Below, in pieces: positions 25,610 to 35,477 of a stretch of DNA of 44,162 nucleotides; positions within the stretch are counted from its first letter, which is position 1, and each line of letters starts with the position of its first letter. The stretch covers positions 1-44,162 of the forward strand of contig CABXKH010000011.1 in NCBI GenBank assembly GCA_902512685.1. Reading direction: 5' to 3'. Both the position numbers and the translations under genes were made by a program. This stretch comes from Paracoccaceae bacterium. GTDB lineage: Bacteria; Pseudomonadota; Alphaproteobacteria; Rhodobacterales; Rhodobacteraceae. The notes under the pieces were generated by a model. The model did no database searches, was not told the DNA's origin, and saw only the letters and a list, made by a program, of their open reading frames with translations.

Positions 25610-26566
25610 TTAGGTTGCCTTTAACTTTCCTTGCCAACCAAGATCTGGCGGGTTTCCACCAAGAGCTTTGGCAATCGTGGTGATATTATGATCTAGCATT
25701 CCCACGTAAGTGCCTTCATAGGTGCCCTCGATACCCATAGCATCAGAGTAGAGCTCGCCGCCCAAAGACACTTTATGACCTCTGGCATTCGCACCCTCAA
25801 TTAAAGCTCTCATATTTCGATCTGACACGGAGCTTTCAACAAATACTGCGGATATTTCACGCTCGACCAGCAGGTCAACGATTTCTTTAATGCGATACAA
25901 CCCTGCCTCGGAATTTGTCGATATACCCTGAACACCTATCACATCAAATCCGTAGGTTTTTCCAAAATACCCGAAAGCGTCATGTGCCGTAATTAAAACT
26001 CGTGATTTATTTGGCACCGTGTCTAGTACGGTTTTGGCATATTCATTTAATTGGATTAATTTGGACTTATAGAGAGCAGCGGTCTTTTGAAACTCATCTT
26101 CTTTTTCGGGTTTTTCTTTCACCAAAGCTAAGGCTATCTGGTCTGTTACCAAAGTCCACAAAAGTGGATCCATCCAAACATGCGGATCATATCGTCCTGT
26201 TTGGCCAGGATAGTTGAGCAATTCTTGTGGGTTTATAGTGTTAGCAACAGCTACAACAGACCGCTTTCTGGACAAATCCGCAAAGAAGTCCTCCATTTGA
26301 GTTTCCAAATCTAACCCATGACGTAATGTCAGGTCAGCCTTGGTCATTGAGACTATATCATTCCTTGTGTGTCGGTATGAATGGGGATCAATCCCGGGGC
26401 CCATTAGAGATTTAACCTTCACACTCCCTTGGCCAATGCTGCGGGCTGTGTCTGCAATCATACTGGTAGTCGCCACAATGTTAATGGCGATTTCTTTGCC
26501 CACTAAAGGCAGCGCTGTTATCCCTGAAGCTGCACTTAAAGAGCCCAAAAAGAATCTACGGTTCAA
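25610..26566 (-). CDS. Periplasmic Mn/Fe-type metal-binding protein (SitA/MntA type)
   Basis: 318 residues from a TTG start. MNRRFFLGSLSAASGI gives a signal peptide with an RRxFL twin-arginine-like motif. The cluster A-I metal ligands are seen as His in GIDPHSYRHT, His in DPHVWMDPLLW, Glu in VFVESSVSD and Asp in GMLDHN. A glutamate at the third position is typical of Mn(II)/Fe(II) binders rather than Zn binders, and there is no His-rich loop. AAAGGAC lies eight bases before the TTG at 26566; the longer frame from 26623 would begin next to the palindromic operator. It is first in the importer operon. Confidence 0.88.
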   Translation of the reverse strand: MNRRFFLGSLSAASGITALPLVGKEIAINIVATTSMIADTARSIGQGSVKVKSLMGPGIDPHSYRHTRNDIVSMTKADLTLRHGLDLETQMEDFFADLSRKRSVVAVANTINPQELLNYPGQTGRYDPHVWMDPLLWTLVTDQIALALVKEKPEKEDEFQKTAALYKSKLIQLNEYAKTVLDTVPNKSRVLITAHDAFGYFGKTYGFDVIGVQGISTNSEAGLYRIKEIVDLLVEREISAVFVESSVSDRNMRALIEGANARGHKVSLGGELYSDAMGIEGTYEGTYVGMLDHNITTIAKALGGNPPDLGWQGKLKAT

Positions 26567-26626
26567 AATATTATGTCCTTTGGTTCGCTTATATTGAATA
26601 TGAGAGTCATTCGCAAAAGTCAATGC

Positions 26627-26647
26627 AAATGCGAATTATTCGCATTT
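26627..26647. promoter_or_regulatory. Perfect Fur/Mur-like palindrome between importer operon and deoC
   Basis: AAATGCGAA-TTA-TTCGCATTT has perfect 9-base arms. It lies 61 bases upstream of the binding-protein TTG and 91 bases upstream of deoC. Its AT-rich shape and place in front of a Mn/Fe importer fit a site for a Fur-superfamily manganese or iron repressor (Mur/Fur). A partial copy (ATTCGCAAA, 26609-26617) lies beside it. The regulator gene is not in this window. Confidence 0.7.
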
Positions 26648-26737
26648 AGAACCACTCTTTCCCGTTGGGTTACTTGCCAATATCTGAATTGCGTGTCAGG
26701 GTTCGGGAAAAATAAGTAAAATATTGTGTCTCGTGTA

Positions 26738-27715
26738 ATGACTTCGCTAAATGCAAACCTCAAAACAAATACATTGAAGCGGAACCCGGGTCTGCCACTT
26801 GATCTTGACTGGGTAATGTCCTCCCAAGCGAATACATCAGCTATCGAGCGTAGAGCAAACTCTCTCGCTGCAAGAAGATCCGTTAAAAAAGACCATCAAA
26901 CTGGCTGGCTACTGCGCGCGATAAGCTGCATAGACCTTACAACACTTTCTGGTGACGACACCGCATCTCGTGTCAAAAGGCTGTGTGAAAAAGCAAAGCA
27001 GCCCGTGAGCCGCAATCTGTTGCTGGCATTGGATGCCCCGCAAATCTCTACAGCGGCGGTTTGTGTATATCATGATATGGTCAAAACAGCCGCACAAGCA
27101 TTAGCGGGTTCTGGAATTCCTGTTGCTGCTGTATCCACTGGTTTTCCAGCTGGATTAACACCATTTAATTTGCGAATTGCTGAAATTGAGGCCAGCGTCA
27201 CTGCTGGAGCAAACGAAATTGATATTGTAATTTCACGCCGCCACGTCCTCACGCAAGACTGGAAAGCCCTTTACGAAGAAATGCGTTGTTTTCGCTCAGC
27301 CTGCGGTGATGCCCATGTTAAAGCAATTTTGGCGACCGGCGAATTGGGAAGTCTTCGAAATGTAGCTCGCGCATCTATGGTTTGCATGATGGCCGGTGCG
27401 GATTTTATCAAAACCTCTACAGGCAAGGAAAGTGTCAATGCGACACTCCCTGTATCCTTGGTAATGGTGCGTGCAATTCGCGACTATTATGAACGCACGG
27501 GTATTTCCATAGGATATAAACCTGCAGGTGGTATTTCCAAAGCAAAAGAAGCTCTAACCTACTTGTCTTTAATAAAGGAAGAGCTTGGAAATCGCTGGTT
27601 AGAGCCTGATTTATTCAGGTTCGGAGCCTCTTCACTTTTGAACGACATTGAACGACAGCTAGAACATCAAACAACCGGAGCCTATTCGGCAAACTATCGG
27701 CATCCGATAGCTTAA
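26738..27715 (+). CDS. deoC: Deoxyribose-phosphate aldolase
   Basis: 325 residues. It cleaves 2-deoxyribose 5-phosphate to glyceraldehyde 3-phosphate and acetaldehyde in deoxynucleoside breakdown. It is of the long form (about 320 residues, as in animals and many alphaproteobacteria). VKAILATGELG, ADFIKTSTGKESVNAT with the Schiff-base lysine, and IGYKPAGGIS supply the catalytic residues. The start is uncertain: ATG 26738 and GTG 26726 both lack a strong ribosome binding site. It is followed 19 bases later by an aldehyde dehydrogenase gene that could oxidise the acetaldehyde. Confidence 0.93.
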   Translation: MTSLNANLKTNTLKRNPGLPLDLDWVMSSQANTSAIERRANSLAARRSVKKDHQTGWLLRAISCIDLTTLSGDDTASRVKRLCEKAKQPVSRNLLLALDAPQISTAAVCVYHDMVKTAAQALAGSGIPVAAVSTGFPAGLTPFNLRIAEIEASVTAGANEIDIVISRRHVLTQDWKALYEEMRCFRSACGDAHVKAILATGELGSLRNVARASMVCMMAGADFIKTSTGKESVNATLPVSLVMVRAIRDYYERTGISIGYKPAGGISKAKEALTYLSLIKEELGNRWLEPDLFRFGASSLLNDIERQLEHQTTGAYSANYRHPIA

Positions 27716-27734
27716 TAATTGCAGTGGACATAAC

Positions 27735-30089
27735 ATGACCATTAAAGACATTCTTGAAACTATGGACTATGGAAAAGCCCCCGAAAACGTTGAAGAATCA
27801 ATCAGTTGGCTTGATCAGCACAACCGCAAATTTGGGCACTTTATTGATGGCTCGTTTTGCAAAGGATCGGGTCACTTTGAATCTCTTAATCCAGCCACCA
27901 ATGAAGCTCTCGCTCTGATCGCCCAGGGTTCGGAAAGTATCGTGAATAGAGCAGTTTCAGCGGCTAAAATGGCGCAACCCGCGTGGGAAAGCCTTGACGG
28001 GCATGAGCGGGCGCGGCGCCTTTACGCCTTGGCGAGGTTACTTCAGAAGAACAGCCGCCTTTTCGCAACTTTGGAAACAATGGAAAACGGAAAACCCATC
28101 CGTGAATCGCGAGACATTGATATCCCTCTGGCCCAGCGCCATTTTTATTACCACGCAGGGATGGCCCAATTAATGGCCGAAAAAATGCCAGATAAAAAAG
28201 CCATCGGTGTTTGTGGACAAATTATTCCATGGAATTTTCCCTTACTAATGCTTTCTTGGAAAATTGCGCCCGCTTTGGCTATGGGAAATACTGTTGTTCT
28301 TAAACCCGCCGAGTTTACTTCTTTGACCGCTCTTTTGTTTTGCGAAATGTGCCAGCAGGCCGGAATACCCAAAGGCGTTGTGAATATTATAACTGGTGAT
28401 GGGGCGGTTGGCGAAATGATTGTCAAGCACAGTGATGTTGATAAAATCGCCTTTACCGGATCAACTGATGTTGGCAAGAAAATTCGCCAAGCCACCGCTG
28501 GAACCGGTAAATCCCTCACGCTTGAGCTTGGTGGAAAATCACCCTTTATCGTTTTCGATGATGCGGATTTGGATAGTGCCGTTGAAGGTCTTGTGGATGC
28601 TATCTGGTTTAATCAAGGCCAGGTGTGTTGCGCTGGGTCGCGACTATTGGTTCAGGAAGGTGTTTCTGAACGCTTATATTCTAAAGTTAAAGCCCGTATG
28701 CAAAAGCTCCGTATAGGCGATCCATTGGATAAGTCCATTGATATGGGTGCAATCGTGGACCAAGTTCAACTGGATAGCATTGATCAGATGGTTCGGGAAA
28801 ATGCACCGGATACAATTTTTCAATCAAATACCGACTTACCGACAAAGGGGTGTTACTACCCTCCTACATTAATTACCGATTTAGAAACATCAAATCCATT
28901 AATGCAAAATGAAATTTTTGGACCTGTTCTCGTTTCAACCACCTTTAGAACCCCCGCCGAGGCTATTCAATTGGCAAACAACACTCGATATGGCTTGGCG
29001 GCATCTATTTGGAGTGAGAATATAAACCTCTGCCTTGGGTTGGCTCCAAAAATAAAGGCAGGGGTTATTTGGATTAATGGCACCAATATGTTTGATGCCT
29101 CAGCGGGGTTTGGTGGTTTTAGAGAAAGTGGATTTGGGCGTGAAGGCGGCTGGGAAGGGCTCGTCCCCTATACAAAACCTAAGCTAGAACCAACATCGGG
29201 CAAATTGGCCCCTATAAACTTGGCTTCTAGCGAAAGCAGCAAAATAGCACCAGCGCTTGATCGCACGGCAAAGTTATACATCGGCGGAAAACAGTCTAGG
29301 CCAGATGGTGGCTACTATAAACCAACCTACGATTTCAAAGGAAGCCTACTGGGGCAAATACCAGTTGCCAATCGCAAAGATGTTCGTAATGCTGTTGAGG
29401 CTGCGCAAAAAGCGGCAAACTGGTCGACCACATCTGGCCACTTAAGGGCACAAATTCTCTACTATTTGGCTGAAAATCTTTCTGCACGCAGCGCAGAGTT
29501 TGCAGAAAAACTGGATGCCTATTCGGGTCAAAATAATGGTCTTGTTGAAGTTGAGGAAAGCATAAAGCGCATATTTAATTTTGCAGCTTGGTCAGATAAA
29601 CATGACGGTGACGTTCGAAATGTACCCATTCGCGGTCTTGCACTATCGGTAAATGAACCAGTCGGAACAATCGGTGTCTTTTGCTCAGATGGTTTTTCGC
29701 TTCTTGGGCTGGTTTCGACAATAGCTGCCGGGCTGTCTATGGGAAATAGAATGATCCTTATTTGCTCAGAGGCAGCGCCACTTATTGCAACAGATTTTTA
29801 TCAAATACTTGATACTTCCGACGTTCCTGCTGGTGTAGTGAATATTTTAACGGGATCACATGCTGACCTTGCTAAGCCGGTATCAACCCATATGGATATC
29901 GACGCGGTTTGGTGTTTCTCCTCTACTGATATTTCTAAATTGGTGGAGTCCAGTGCCGCCTTTAATTTAAAGCGGACTTGGGTCAATTACGGTCGCGAGA
30001 AAAACTGGCAAAAAAACGATGATTTTCAGTCTTTTTTGTCTGCTGCGACGGAAACCAAAACAATTTGGATACCTTTCGGCGAAGGGTAA
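27735..30089 (+). CDS. Two-domain aldehyde dehydrogenase of the ALDH16 type
   Basis: 784 residues. The N-terminal half (about 30-500) is a full ALDH domain: PWNFP with N167, FTGSTDVGK, E264 in LELGGK and the nucleophile C298 in FNQGQVCCAG. The C-terminal half (about 510-784) is a second ALDH-like domain that keeps the Rossmann-like part (GTIGVFCSDG, PAGVVNILTG) but has no catalytic Cys motif. This architecture is that of ALDH16, known from bacteria (structure from a Loktanella, Rhodobacteraceae) and animals. NAD-dependent oxidation of an aldehyde such as acetaldehyde made by DeoC is plausible. The ribosome binding site is weak, suggesting coupling to deoC. Confidence 0.9.
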   Translation: MTIKDILETMDYGKAPENVEESISWLDQHNRKFGHFIDGSFCKGSGHFESLNPATNEALALIAQGSESIVNRAVSAAKMAQPAWESLDGHERARRLYALARLLQKNSRLFATLETMENGKPIRESRDIDIPLAQRHFYYHAGMAQLMAEKMPDKKAIGVCGQIIPWNFPLLMLSWKIAPALAMGNTVVLKPAEFTSLTALLFCEMCQQAGIPKGVVNIITGDGAVGEMIVKHSDVDKIAFTGSTDVGKKIRQATAGTGKSLTLELGGKSPFIVFDDADLDSAVEGLVDAIWFNQGQVCCAGSRLLVQEGVSERLYSKVKARMQKLRIGDPLDKSIDMGAIVDQVQLDSIDQMVRENAPDTIFQSNTDLPTKGCYYPPTLITDLETSNPLMQNEIFGPVLVSTTFRTPAEAIQLANNTRYGLAASIWSENINLCLGLAPKIKAGVIWINGTNMFDASAGFGGFRESGFGREGGWEGLVPYTKPKLEPTSGKLAPINLASSESSKIAPALDRTAKLYIGGKQSRPDGGYYKPTYDFKGSLLGQIPVANRKDVRNAVEAAQKAANWSTTSGHLRAQILYYLAENLSARSAEFAEKLDAYSGQNNGLVEVEESIKRIFNFAAWSDKHDGDVRNVPIRGLALSVNEPVGTIGVFCSDGFSLLGLVSTIAAGLSMGNRMILICSEAAPLIATDFYQILDTSDVPAGVVNILTGSHADLAKPVSTHMDIDAVWCFSSTDISKLVESSAAFNLKRTWVNYGREKNWQKNDDFQSFLSAATETKTIWIPFGEG

Positions 30090-30279
30090 TCGCAACCGAT
30101 TTTTGGGATCTGTAATTTTCCTTTTTAAGTCTTCAAATGAGTGCGGAGCATACCATTACTTGATTAGTATTAGAACACAAGTTAGTTAAAGTGATACCTT
30201 AAAATGTGCTTTTAAAGTAATGAAGTATTTAATTAATATTTTTAAAATAGGCGGTTTTTCCTTGTTATGGAGCCTTGTT

Positions 30280-32514
30280 TCATTTTTTCTTGGACGCCCG
30301 TTTGTTTATATGAACTCCACGCTTCCTTGGTCTTGATTTACCCCCGCGCCTAGAAGGAAGGGCCAAACCCTCTACATTGAGCAATTCAAAAATTATTCCA
30401 CCACTTTCAGAAGTCACCTCGGTTAAGCGAACGGATACATTTTGACCCAAAGACAGCTTAAGTCCAGTCTCGGTCCCGACTAAACGGTTCAATTTGTTCT
30501 CTAGAGTAAAATATTCCCGCCCTAGAGATCTAACTGGAACAAGCCCCTCGGCTCCACTCCCATCAAGTCGGACAAACACGCCAAACTTCACAACACCACT
30601 AATGCGCCCTGAAAATTCATTACCGATTTTCTCAGAAAGGTAAATCGCCAGATAACGGTCCAACGTATCTCGCTCTGCAGACATAGAGCGGCGCTCGGAT
30701 ATGGAAATTTGACTTGCTGTTTCTGATAAAAGCTCTTCCTCCTCGTGGGTTAAACCGCCCTCACCCCATTTATGAGCGCGGATTAGAGCTCGATGCACCA
30801 CAAGATCTGCATATCGACGAATTGGTGAGGTAAAATGGGCATAGGCCTGCAGGGCTAACCCAAAGTGCCCAAAGTTATCCCTACTATAGTACGCTTGGGT
30901 CATGGCTCTCAAAGTGGACATGCTCAAAAGTTCGGCTTCTTTTTGTTCTTCTGCTTGTCGAAGCAACTGGTTCAGGTGTCTGGTTCGAAGCGCGGCGCCT
31001 TTTGCAAGATTTAATCCCACTGATTGTGCCGTGTCTCGCAAAGCCTCAATTTTTTCTTTATCCGGCTCTTCGTGTATTCTAAAAAGGCAGGGCTCTTTTT
31101 TTGCAACTAAACATTCAGCGGCGGCAACATTTGCCATAATCATAAACTCTTCAATTAATCTATGCGCATCCAAACGGTCCTTGAATTTGACGCTGGTGAC
31201 ATCTCCGTTCTTACCAAGACAGATCACGCGCTCAGGAAGCTCCAGGTCCAGCGGTTGTCGTTCTTGTCGTTCAAAGCAAAGCGAGGAATAAGCAGCATAT
31301 AGCGGCCTAATAACAGTGTCTAATAAGGCTGAAACCCTGTCACTTGGAGCGCCGTCAATGCCCCTTTGAACCTCCTCATATGTCAGGGAAGAAGCCGAGC
31401 GTATAATGGCGCGGTGAAATTCATGGTTAATTTTTTTGCCTTTAGAGTCTATTTTTAGGCATACCACCAAACATGGCCGCTTAGCCCCTTGGTGCAAACT
31501 GCACAAATCTGCCGACAAAGCCTCAGGTAACATGGGAACAACCCGATCTGGAAAATACGTCGAATTCCCGCGCTTTCGGGCGGCTTCATTCAACGCAGTG
31601 CCAAGCCGGACATAATGCGCAACATCAGCGATCGCCACCCAGATTAAATGACCGCCCATATTATCTCGATCGCTATCGGCTTGCGCAAAAACAGCATCAT
31701 CATGATCGCGCGCACCCTCCGGATCAATTGTTACAAATGGAAGATGGCAAAGATCCTCGTGTTCGACCAGCTTTCGTTGGCCACTTACTCTCGCCTCCTC
31801 AAGAACTTGCTCGGAAAATGTATCTGGGATGTTGTGTTGATGTATAGCAATCAACGAAACTGCCTTTGGTGCAGAAGGGTTTCCTAAGCGCCGCACAACC
31901 CTTGCTCGCTGCAAGCCCAAGCGCGAATTTGAACCTGATCTCACAGCCTCAACCATTTCGCCGTCTTTGGCTCCGTTTGCGTCTGATGTTGCTACACGCC
32001 ATTCTTTACCTGATTTATCAATAGGTACAATTCGGCCTATTGCACCCCTTAAACGGTAGACCCCTAAGGTTTTAATTTGAGCTTTTTCTTTACGTCTGAT
32101 GAGTTTCGCCTCATATTGATACTCTTGGTCAGAAATGGGCGTCACTCGAGCAAGAATTTGGTCACCAACCCCAAGAGGTATCGCTTCGGGGCCTATTGCC
32201 ATCAAGATGCGTGGCGGTGTATCTTCTCGCTGCCAGTCTACGGGTGTCGCAAATAAATCGCCGTTTTCATCTATTTCAGCAACACTTAAAACACTAACTG
32301 GAGGGAGTTGGCTGTCGATTTCCTGCATAGCCTGGTTGTCTTTCTCGGCACCTCCATAAACCCCTTCACTTTCCATCTCTTTTAGGATGCGCTTTAGTTT
32401 AATCTTTCCTGATCCTTTTATACCAAAGGCTTTCGCTATATCGCGTCTACCTATCTGCATTGGGTTTGCAGAAATCCAAGCAATAATATCAGCTTTATTT
32501 GGGGGCTTGCTCAT
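30280..32514 (-). CDS. rnr: Ribonuclease R
   Basis: 744 residues, the normal length. It is a 3'-5' exoribonuclease that degrades structured RNA. An N-terminal winged-helix segment (ISANPMQIGRRDIAKAFGI) and cold-shock-type domains are followed by the RNB catalytic domain with VTIDPEGARDHDDAVFA (metal aspartates) and YAHFTSPIRRYADLVVHRAL. A C-terminal S1 domain (FSGRISGVVKFGVFVRLDGSGAEGLV) and a basic tail (SRRGGKSRPRKRGVHINKR) complete it. The start has a weak ribosome binding site. It lies 49 bases downstream of the DUF2064 gene on the same strand. Confidence 0.95.
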   Translation of the reverse strand: MSKPPNKADIIAWISANPMQIGRRDIAKAFGIKGSGKIKLKRILKEMESEGVYGGAEKDNQAMQEIDSQLPPVSVLSVAEIDENGDLFATPVDWQREDTPPRILMAIGPEAIPLGVGDQILARVTPISDQEYQYEAKLIRRKEKAQIKTLGVYRLRGAIGRIVPIDKSGKEWRVATSDANGAKDGEMVEAVRSGSNSRLGLQRARVVRRLGNPSAPKAVSLIAIHQHNIPDTFSEQVLEEARVSGQRKLVEHEDLCHLPFVTIDPEGARDHDDAVFAQADSDRDNMGGHLIWVAIADVAHYVRLGTALNEAARKRGNSTYFPDRVVPMLPEALSADLCSLHQGAKRPCLVVCLKIDSKGKKINHEFHRAIIRSASSLTYEEVQRGIDGAPSDRVSALLDTVIRPLYAAYSSLCFERQERQPLDLELPERVICLGKNGDVTSVKFKDRLDAHRLIEEFMIMANVAAAECLVAKKEPCLFRIHEEPDKEKIEALRDTAQSVGLNLAKGAALRTRHLNQLLRQAEEQKEAELLSMSTLRAMTQAYYSRDNFGHFGLALQAYAHFTSPIRRYADLVVHRALIRAHKWGEGGLTHEEEELLSETASQISISERRSMSAERDTLDRYLAIYLSEKIGNEFSGRISGVVKFGVFVRLDGSGAEGLVPVRSLGREYFTLENKLNRLVGTETGLKLSLGQNVSVRLTEVTSESGGIIFELLNVEGLALPSRRGGKSRPRKRGVHINKRASKKK

Positions 32515-32563
32515 TTTCGACGCCTAACATGGAAAGCAAATCTCGTCACCGACAATTCATACT

Positions 32564-33181
32564 TCAATGGCTTTTTCTTTGAAGAAGTACTTTCTTTTTC
32601 AGGTCACTGCCTCGATCAACATCTGCTAATTGATCAAGAAAGGCCACACGGTTGCTTTGAATGGTTCTTCTCGAATCTGAAAGGGCGTGAGTTGTGGACC
32701 AGCGAACGCCCTGAAACAGCCCTTGCGGCACTGCAGAGACGCGCTTTGCCCCAACCAACCAATATCCACCATCTATAGACGGGCCAAAAACCCATTCATT
32801 TTTCCCAAGCCCATCAAATGCCTGCGCTATATGATGACGCTTTATAGCCGGAATGTCCGAGCCAATTATACAAATCGGGCCCGGAGGCAATTGGTCAAAT
32901 ATCTTACTCATCCGCATACCCAAGCTTCCTCCGCCCTGAGGAATTTTTTTAAGGTGCGTTGGCCAAAACCGACTTTTGATGACCTGGATATCTGGGGAAA
33001 TTGCTAAAACAAGATGCCACCTGCGATCGTCAAGGCAGCGGATAGCCTGCAAGGCTTGATGACGATACCACCAAAGCGCCTGAACCATTCCAATATCGCG
33101 GCCCAGACGCGTCTTTACCCGCCCGAGCCTAGGCTCTTTCAGCATAATTACCAACTGCTTTCGAACGGCTTTATGACGCAA
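32564..33181 (-). CDS. DUF2064 (TIGR04282-type) putative glycosyl/nucleotidyltransferase
   Basis: 205 residues with a GT-A-like fold signature: [21 protein letters not shown] at the N-terminus (nucleotide-binding), [18 protein letters not shown] for the acidic metal motif and [13 protein letters not shown] near the active site. The family is named for a member in arsenosugar biosynthesis, but many bacterial copies, like this one, have no arsenic genes nearby. Its start overlaps the end of dapE by 11 bases, so it is translationally coupled with a lysine-pathway gene without an obvious metabolic link. Confidence 0.82.
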   Translation of the reverse strand: MRHKAVRKQLVIMLKEPRLGRVKTRLGRDIGMVQALWWYRHQALQAIRCLDDRRWHLVLAISPDIQVIKSRFWPTHLKKIPQGGGSLGMRMSKIFDQLPPGPICIIGSDIPAIKRHHIAQAFDGLGKNEWVFGPSIDGGYWLVGAKRVSAVPQGLFQGVRWSTTHALSDSRRTIQSNRVAFLDQLADVDRGSDLKKKVLLQRKSH

Positions 33182-34319
33182 AATAATCTTTCAGAATGCG
33201 CTTGTAGATGGATTTCAATTGGCCAATTTGGGAAATCTCCACTTTTTCATCAACTGAGTGCATTGTTTTGCCAACAAGGCCAAATTCTATTACCGGACAA
33301 ATGTTTTTTATAAAACGAGCATCAGAGGTCCCCCCTGTGGTAGACATTTTTGGGGTTATTCCTAGCTCATCCTCAATCGCGCGCCCGACCAATCCTGAAA
33401 GCTCACCGGGAGGGGTAAGAAAGCTCTCTCCAGAGACTCTGGTCTTAATGGACATTTCTATATCTGTTTCTGCACTTATTCTATCAGCCTCTTCTTGCAA
33501 CCAAGCTTCAATATCATCGCTGCCGAAAGCGTCGTTGAAGCGAATGTTCACCACCGCTTTTGCTTTCGCAGGGATTACATTATTTGCAAGGTTTCCAGTG
33601 TCTATTGTTGTGACTGCAAGCGTTGAGGGATCAAAATGCTCTGTTCCTTTATCAAGCTCAAAATCGGCAAGACGGCTTATCAATTTAGCTAAGGCGGGCA
33701 ATGGGTTTTTCGCCCTGTGGGGATAGGCAGAGTGCCCCTGGACGCCAATGGCTGTAATGCTAGTGGTCATTGCCCCGCGCCGACCAACTTTGACCATTTC
33801 TCCTAGGTGATTTGGGCATGTTGGCTCACCTACCAAACAATGATCAATCCTCTCACCCTGTTCTTCCATCCAATCCAATATTGCAACTGTTCCATGGTTG
33901 GCGTCACCCTCTTCATCTCCGGTCACTGTGATAACAACAGATCCGTCTGGAGGTGTGTCGTTCACAAAATCAACAGCTGCAGCAACAAAGGCCGCCACAC
34001 CGGACTTCATGTCCACTGCTCCGCGTCCGTACATGAAGCCGTCCATTATTTTGGCGGCAAAAGGATCAAAGGTCCATTTTTCAAGATCGCCAACAGGAAC
34101 AACATCGGTATGCCCATTAAAGCCAAAACTGCGGCCGTTTTTGCCACTTCCCCAGCGAGCAAAAAGATTTTCTACGCCGCCACGTGAAATGCGTGTGCAG
34201 TCAAACCCATGCGTTGATAGCGTGTCTTCAAGGTATTTAATTGCCCCTGCCTCATTTGGGGTCACGGACGGGCAACGTATAAGCTGTGCTGTCAGCTCAA
34301 CTGGATCAATTTTAGTCAT
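33171..34319 (-). CDS. dapE: Succinyl-diaminopimelate desuccinylase
   Basis: 382 residues. It removes succinate from N-succinyl-LL-diaminopimelate in lysine and peptidoglycan precursor synthesis. Metal and catalytic motifs of the M20 family are present: [32 protein letters not shown] and [10 protein letters not shown]. The ATG at 34319 follows AAGGAC at seven bases; the longer frame from 34391 runs into the HAD gene and has no good site. It is separated by four bases from the HAD gene upstream and works with dapD in the same operon. Confidence 0.96.
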   Translation of the reverse strand: MTKIDPVELTAQLIRCPSVTPNEAGAIKYLEDTLSTHGFDCTRISRGGVENLFARWGSGKNGRSFGFNGHTDVVPVGDLEKWTFDPFAAKIMDGFMYGRGAVDMKSGVAAFVAAAVDFVNDTPPDGSVVITVTGDEEGDANHGTVAILDWMEEQGERIDHCLVGEPTCPNHLGEMVKVGRRGAMTTSITAIGVQGHSAYPHRAKNPLPALAKLISRLADFELDKGTEHFDPSTLAVTTIDTGNLANNVIPAKAKAVVNIRFNDAFGSDDIEAWLQEEADRISAETDIEMSIKTRVSGESFLTPPGELSGLVGRAIEDELGITPKMSTTGGTSDARFIKNICPVIEFGLVGKTMHSVDEKVEISQIGQLKSIYKRILKDYFAS

Positions 34320-34323
34320 TTTT

Positions 34324-34977
34324 TTAGTCCTTGAGGGGTAAATTTTTAGATACCACTTCCGATAAATCCATAGGCGATAAAATGATATCATCTACGCCGG
34401 CCTTGGTAAGTTCCGCCACACTCCCATATCCATAAGTAACGCCTAAAACCTTCATGCCATTCGCTTTGGCGCCAACCGCATCATATTTGCGGTCCCCAAC
34501 CATAACAGTGCAATCGGCTTTTGCGCCTACCGTCTTTAGGCCGTGGGCTAAAAGGGACGTTTTATCCGATCGTGTTCCGTCCAGCTCAGAGCCAAACTCA
34601 AAGCTCATGTAATCTGCAATTCCAAAGTGTGCTGTGATTTTCCGTGCATAGCTGTGGGCTTTTGAAGTCGCAATACACAAGGTATAGCCGGCACTCCTAA
34701 GCGTGGAAAGTTGATCCAAAATACCGGGGTATAGGCTATTTTCAGACCAGCCAATATCAGCATATCGCGCTCTATAAAATTCCACGGCTTGGTCAAGATC
34801 TTGCTCTTTAACGCCTAATTTTTCAAACGAGTCCCAAAGCGGGGGACCAACCAGCCAAGACGTGTCTCCTGTTAAGGGGGACAAGTTCATTTTTTCCAAT
34901 GCAAAGTCGACAGAGTTGATTATTCCTTGCCCTGAATCTGTCAACGTGCCGTCTAAATCTAAAAAGACAGTGCGCAT
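34324..34977 (-). CDS. HAD-family phosphatase (phosphoglycolate phosphatase-like)
   Basis: 217 residues. HAD superfamily hydrolase with motif [13 protein letters not shown], motif II IATSK, a motif III lysine (around SDKTSLL) and motif [14 protein letters not shown]. The inserted helical cap (residues about 16-85) fits the Gph/pyrophosphatase PpaX subgroup. It could remove phosphate from phosphoglycolate or a nucleotide, which cannot be decided from sequence. Its ATG overlaps the stop of the preceding small gene by one base (TAATG), so the genes are coupled within the dapD-dapE operon. Confidence 0.88.
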   Translation of the reverse strand: MRTVFLDLDGTLTDSGQGIINSVDFALEKMNLSPLTGDTSWLVGPPLWDSFEKLGVKEQDLDQAVEFYRARYADIGWSENSLYPGILDQLSTLRSAGYTLCIATSKAHSYARKITAHFGIADYMSFEFGSELDGTRSDKTSLLAHGLKTVGAKADCTVMVGDRKYDAVGAKANGMKVLGVTYGYGSVAELTKAGVDDIILSPMDLSEVVSKNLPLKD

Positions 34978-35324
34978 TATTCGCTCCCCTCTTCATTGAA
35001 AAGTGGCGTCATTTGTGCGACAATGACAGAGTTTTCATCTAGCGCTCTTTGCATTAAAGTCAGCTCTTCCGGTTCGATCTCGTGGCCTTGCGATTGTCGT
35101 TCCTGTAATGTGCCGTATCCTGTCACATCCAGTGGTGCAAGATCGGCTTGTTTAAGAATGGCCACCGTTTCGCGCACCGCCTCCGCCTCATCAATACCGC
35201 TGGCATAGCAAACCAAAGCTGCGCCAGAGCTATTGTTTGGCAGCCCGTCTTTATCAGCCCTGCCAACTTGCACCAATAAGGTATACGCTTTTTGCCGGTT
35301 TTGGTTTTTTGAATTTTTAGTCAT
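34977..35324 (-). CDS. Conserved hypothetical protein in the dap operon
   Basis: 115 residues, soluble. The basic N-terminus (MTKNSKNQNRQKAYTLLVQV) leads to an alpha/beta fold with GAALVCYASGIDEAEAVRE and VTGYGTLQERQSQG, then an acidic C-terminus. I recognise no named domain. The position between dapD and an HAD phosphatase, with one-base overlap to the latter and GAAGG before the ATG, supports expression. I give no function. Confidence 0.7.
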   Translation of the reverse strand: MTKNSKNQNRQKAYTLLVQVGRADKDGLPNNSSGAALVCYASGIDEAEAVRETVAILKQADLAPLDVTGYGTLQERQSQGHEIEPEELTLMQRALDENSVIVAQMTPLFNEEGSE

Positions 35325-35477
35325 AAGCGGCCTTCTTGGAGTAAGACATGTCTAATCACCCTCAATCCAAAAGGCAAATACTGTGGAAGACGCCTTCAGC
35401 CCCTTGAGGGCCGCTTTATCTTCTTAAGCGGGGTAGATACTCTTGTAATTTGGCTTTAAGTCCTATTTTACAGAGTT

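Noticed and set aside
32564-33181. Arsenosugar biosynthesis locus
   Set aside because: The DUF2064 family name suggests it, but no ArsM, ArsS or other arsenic gene is present and the gene sits in a dap operon.
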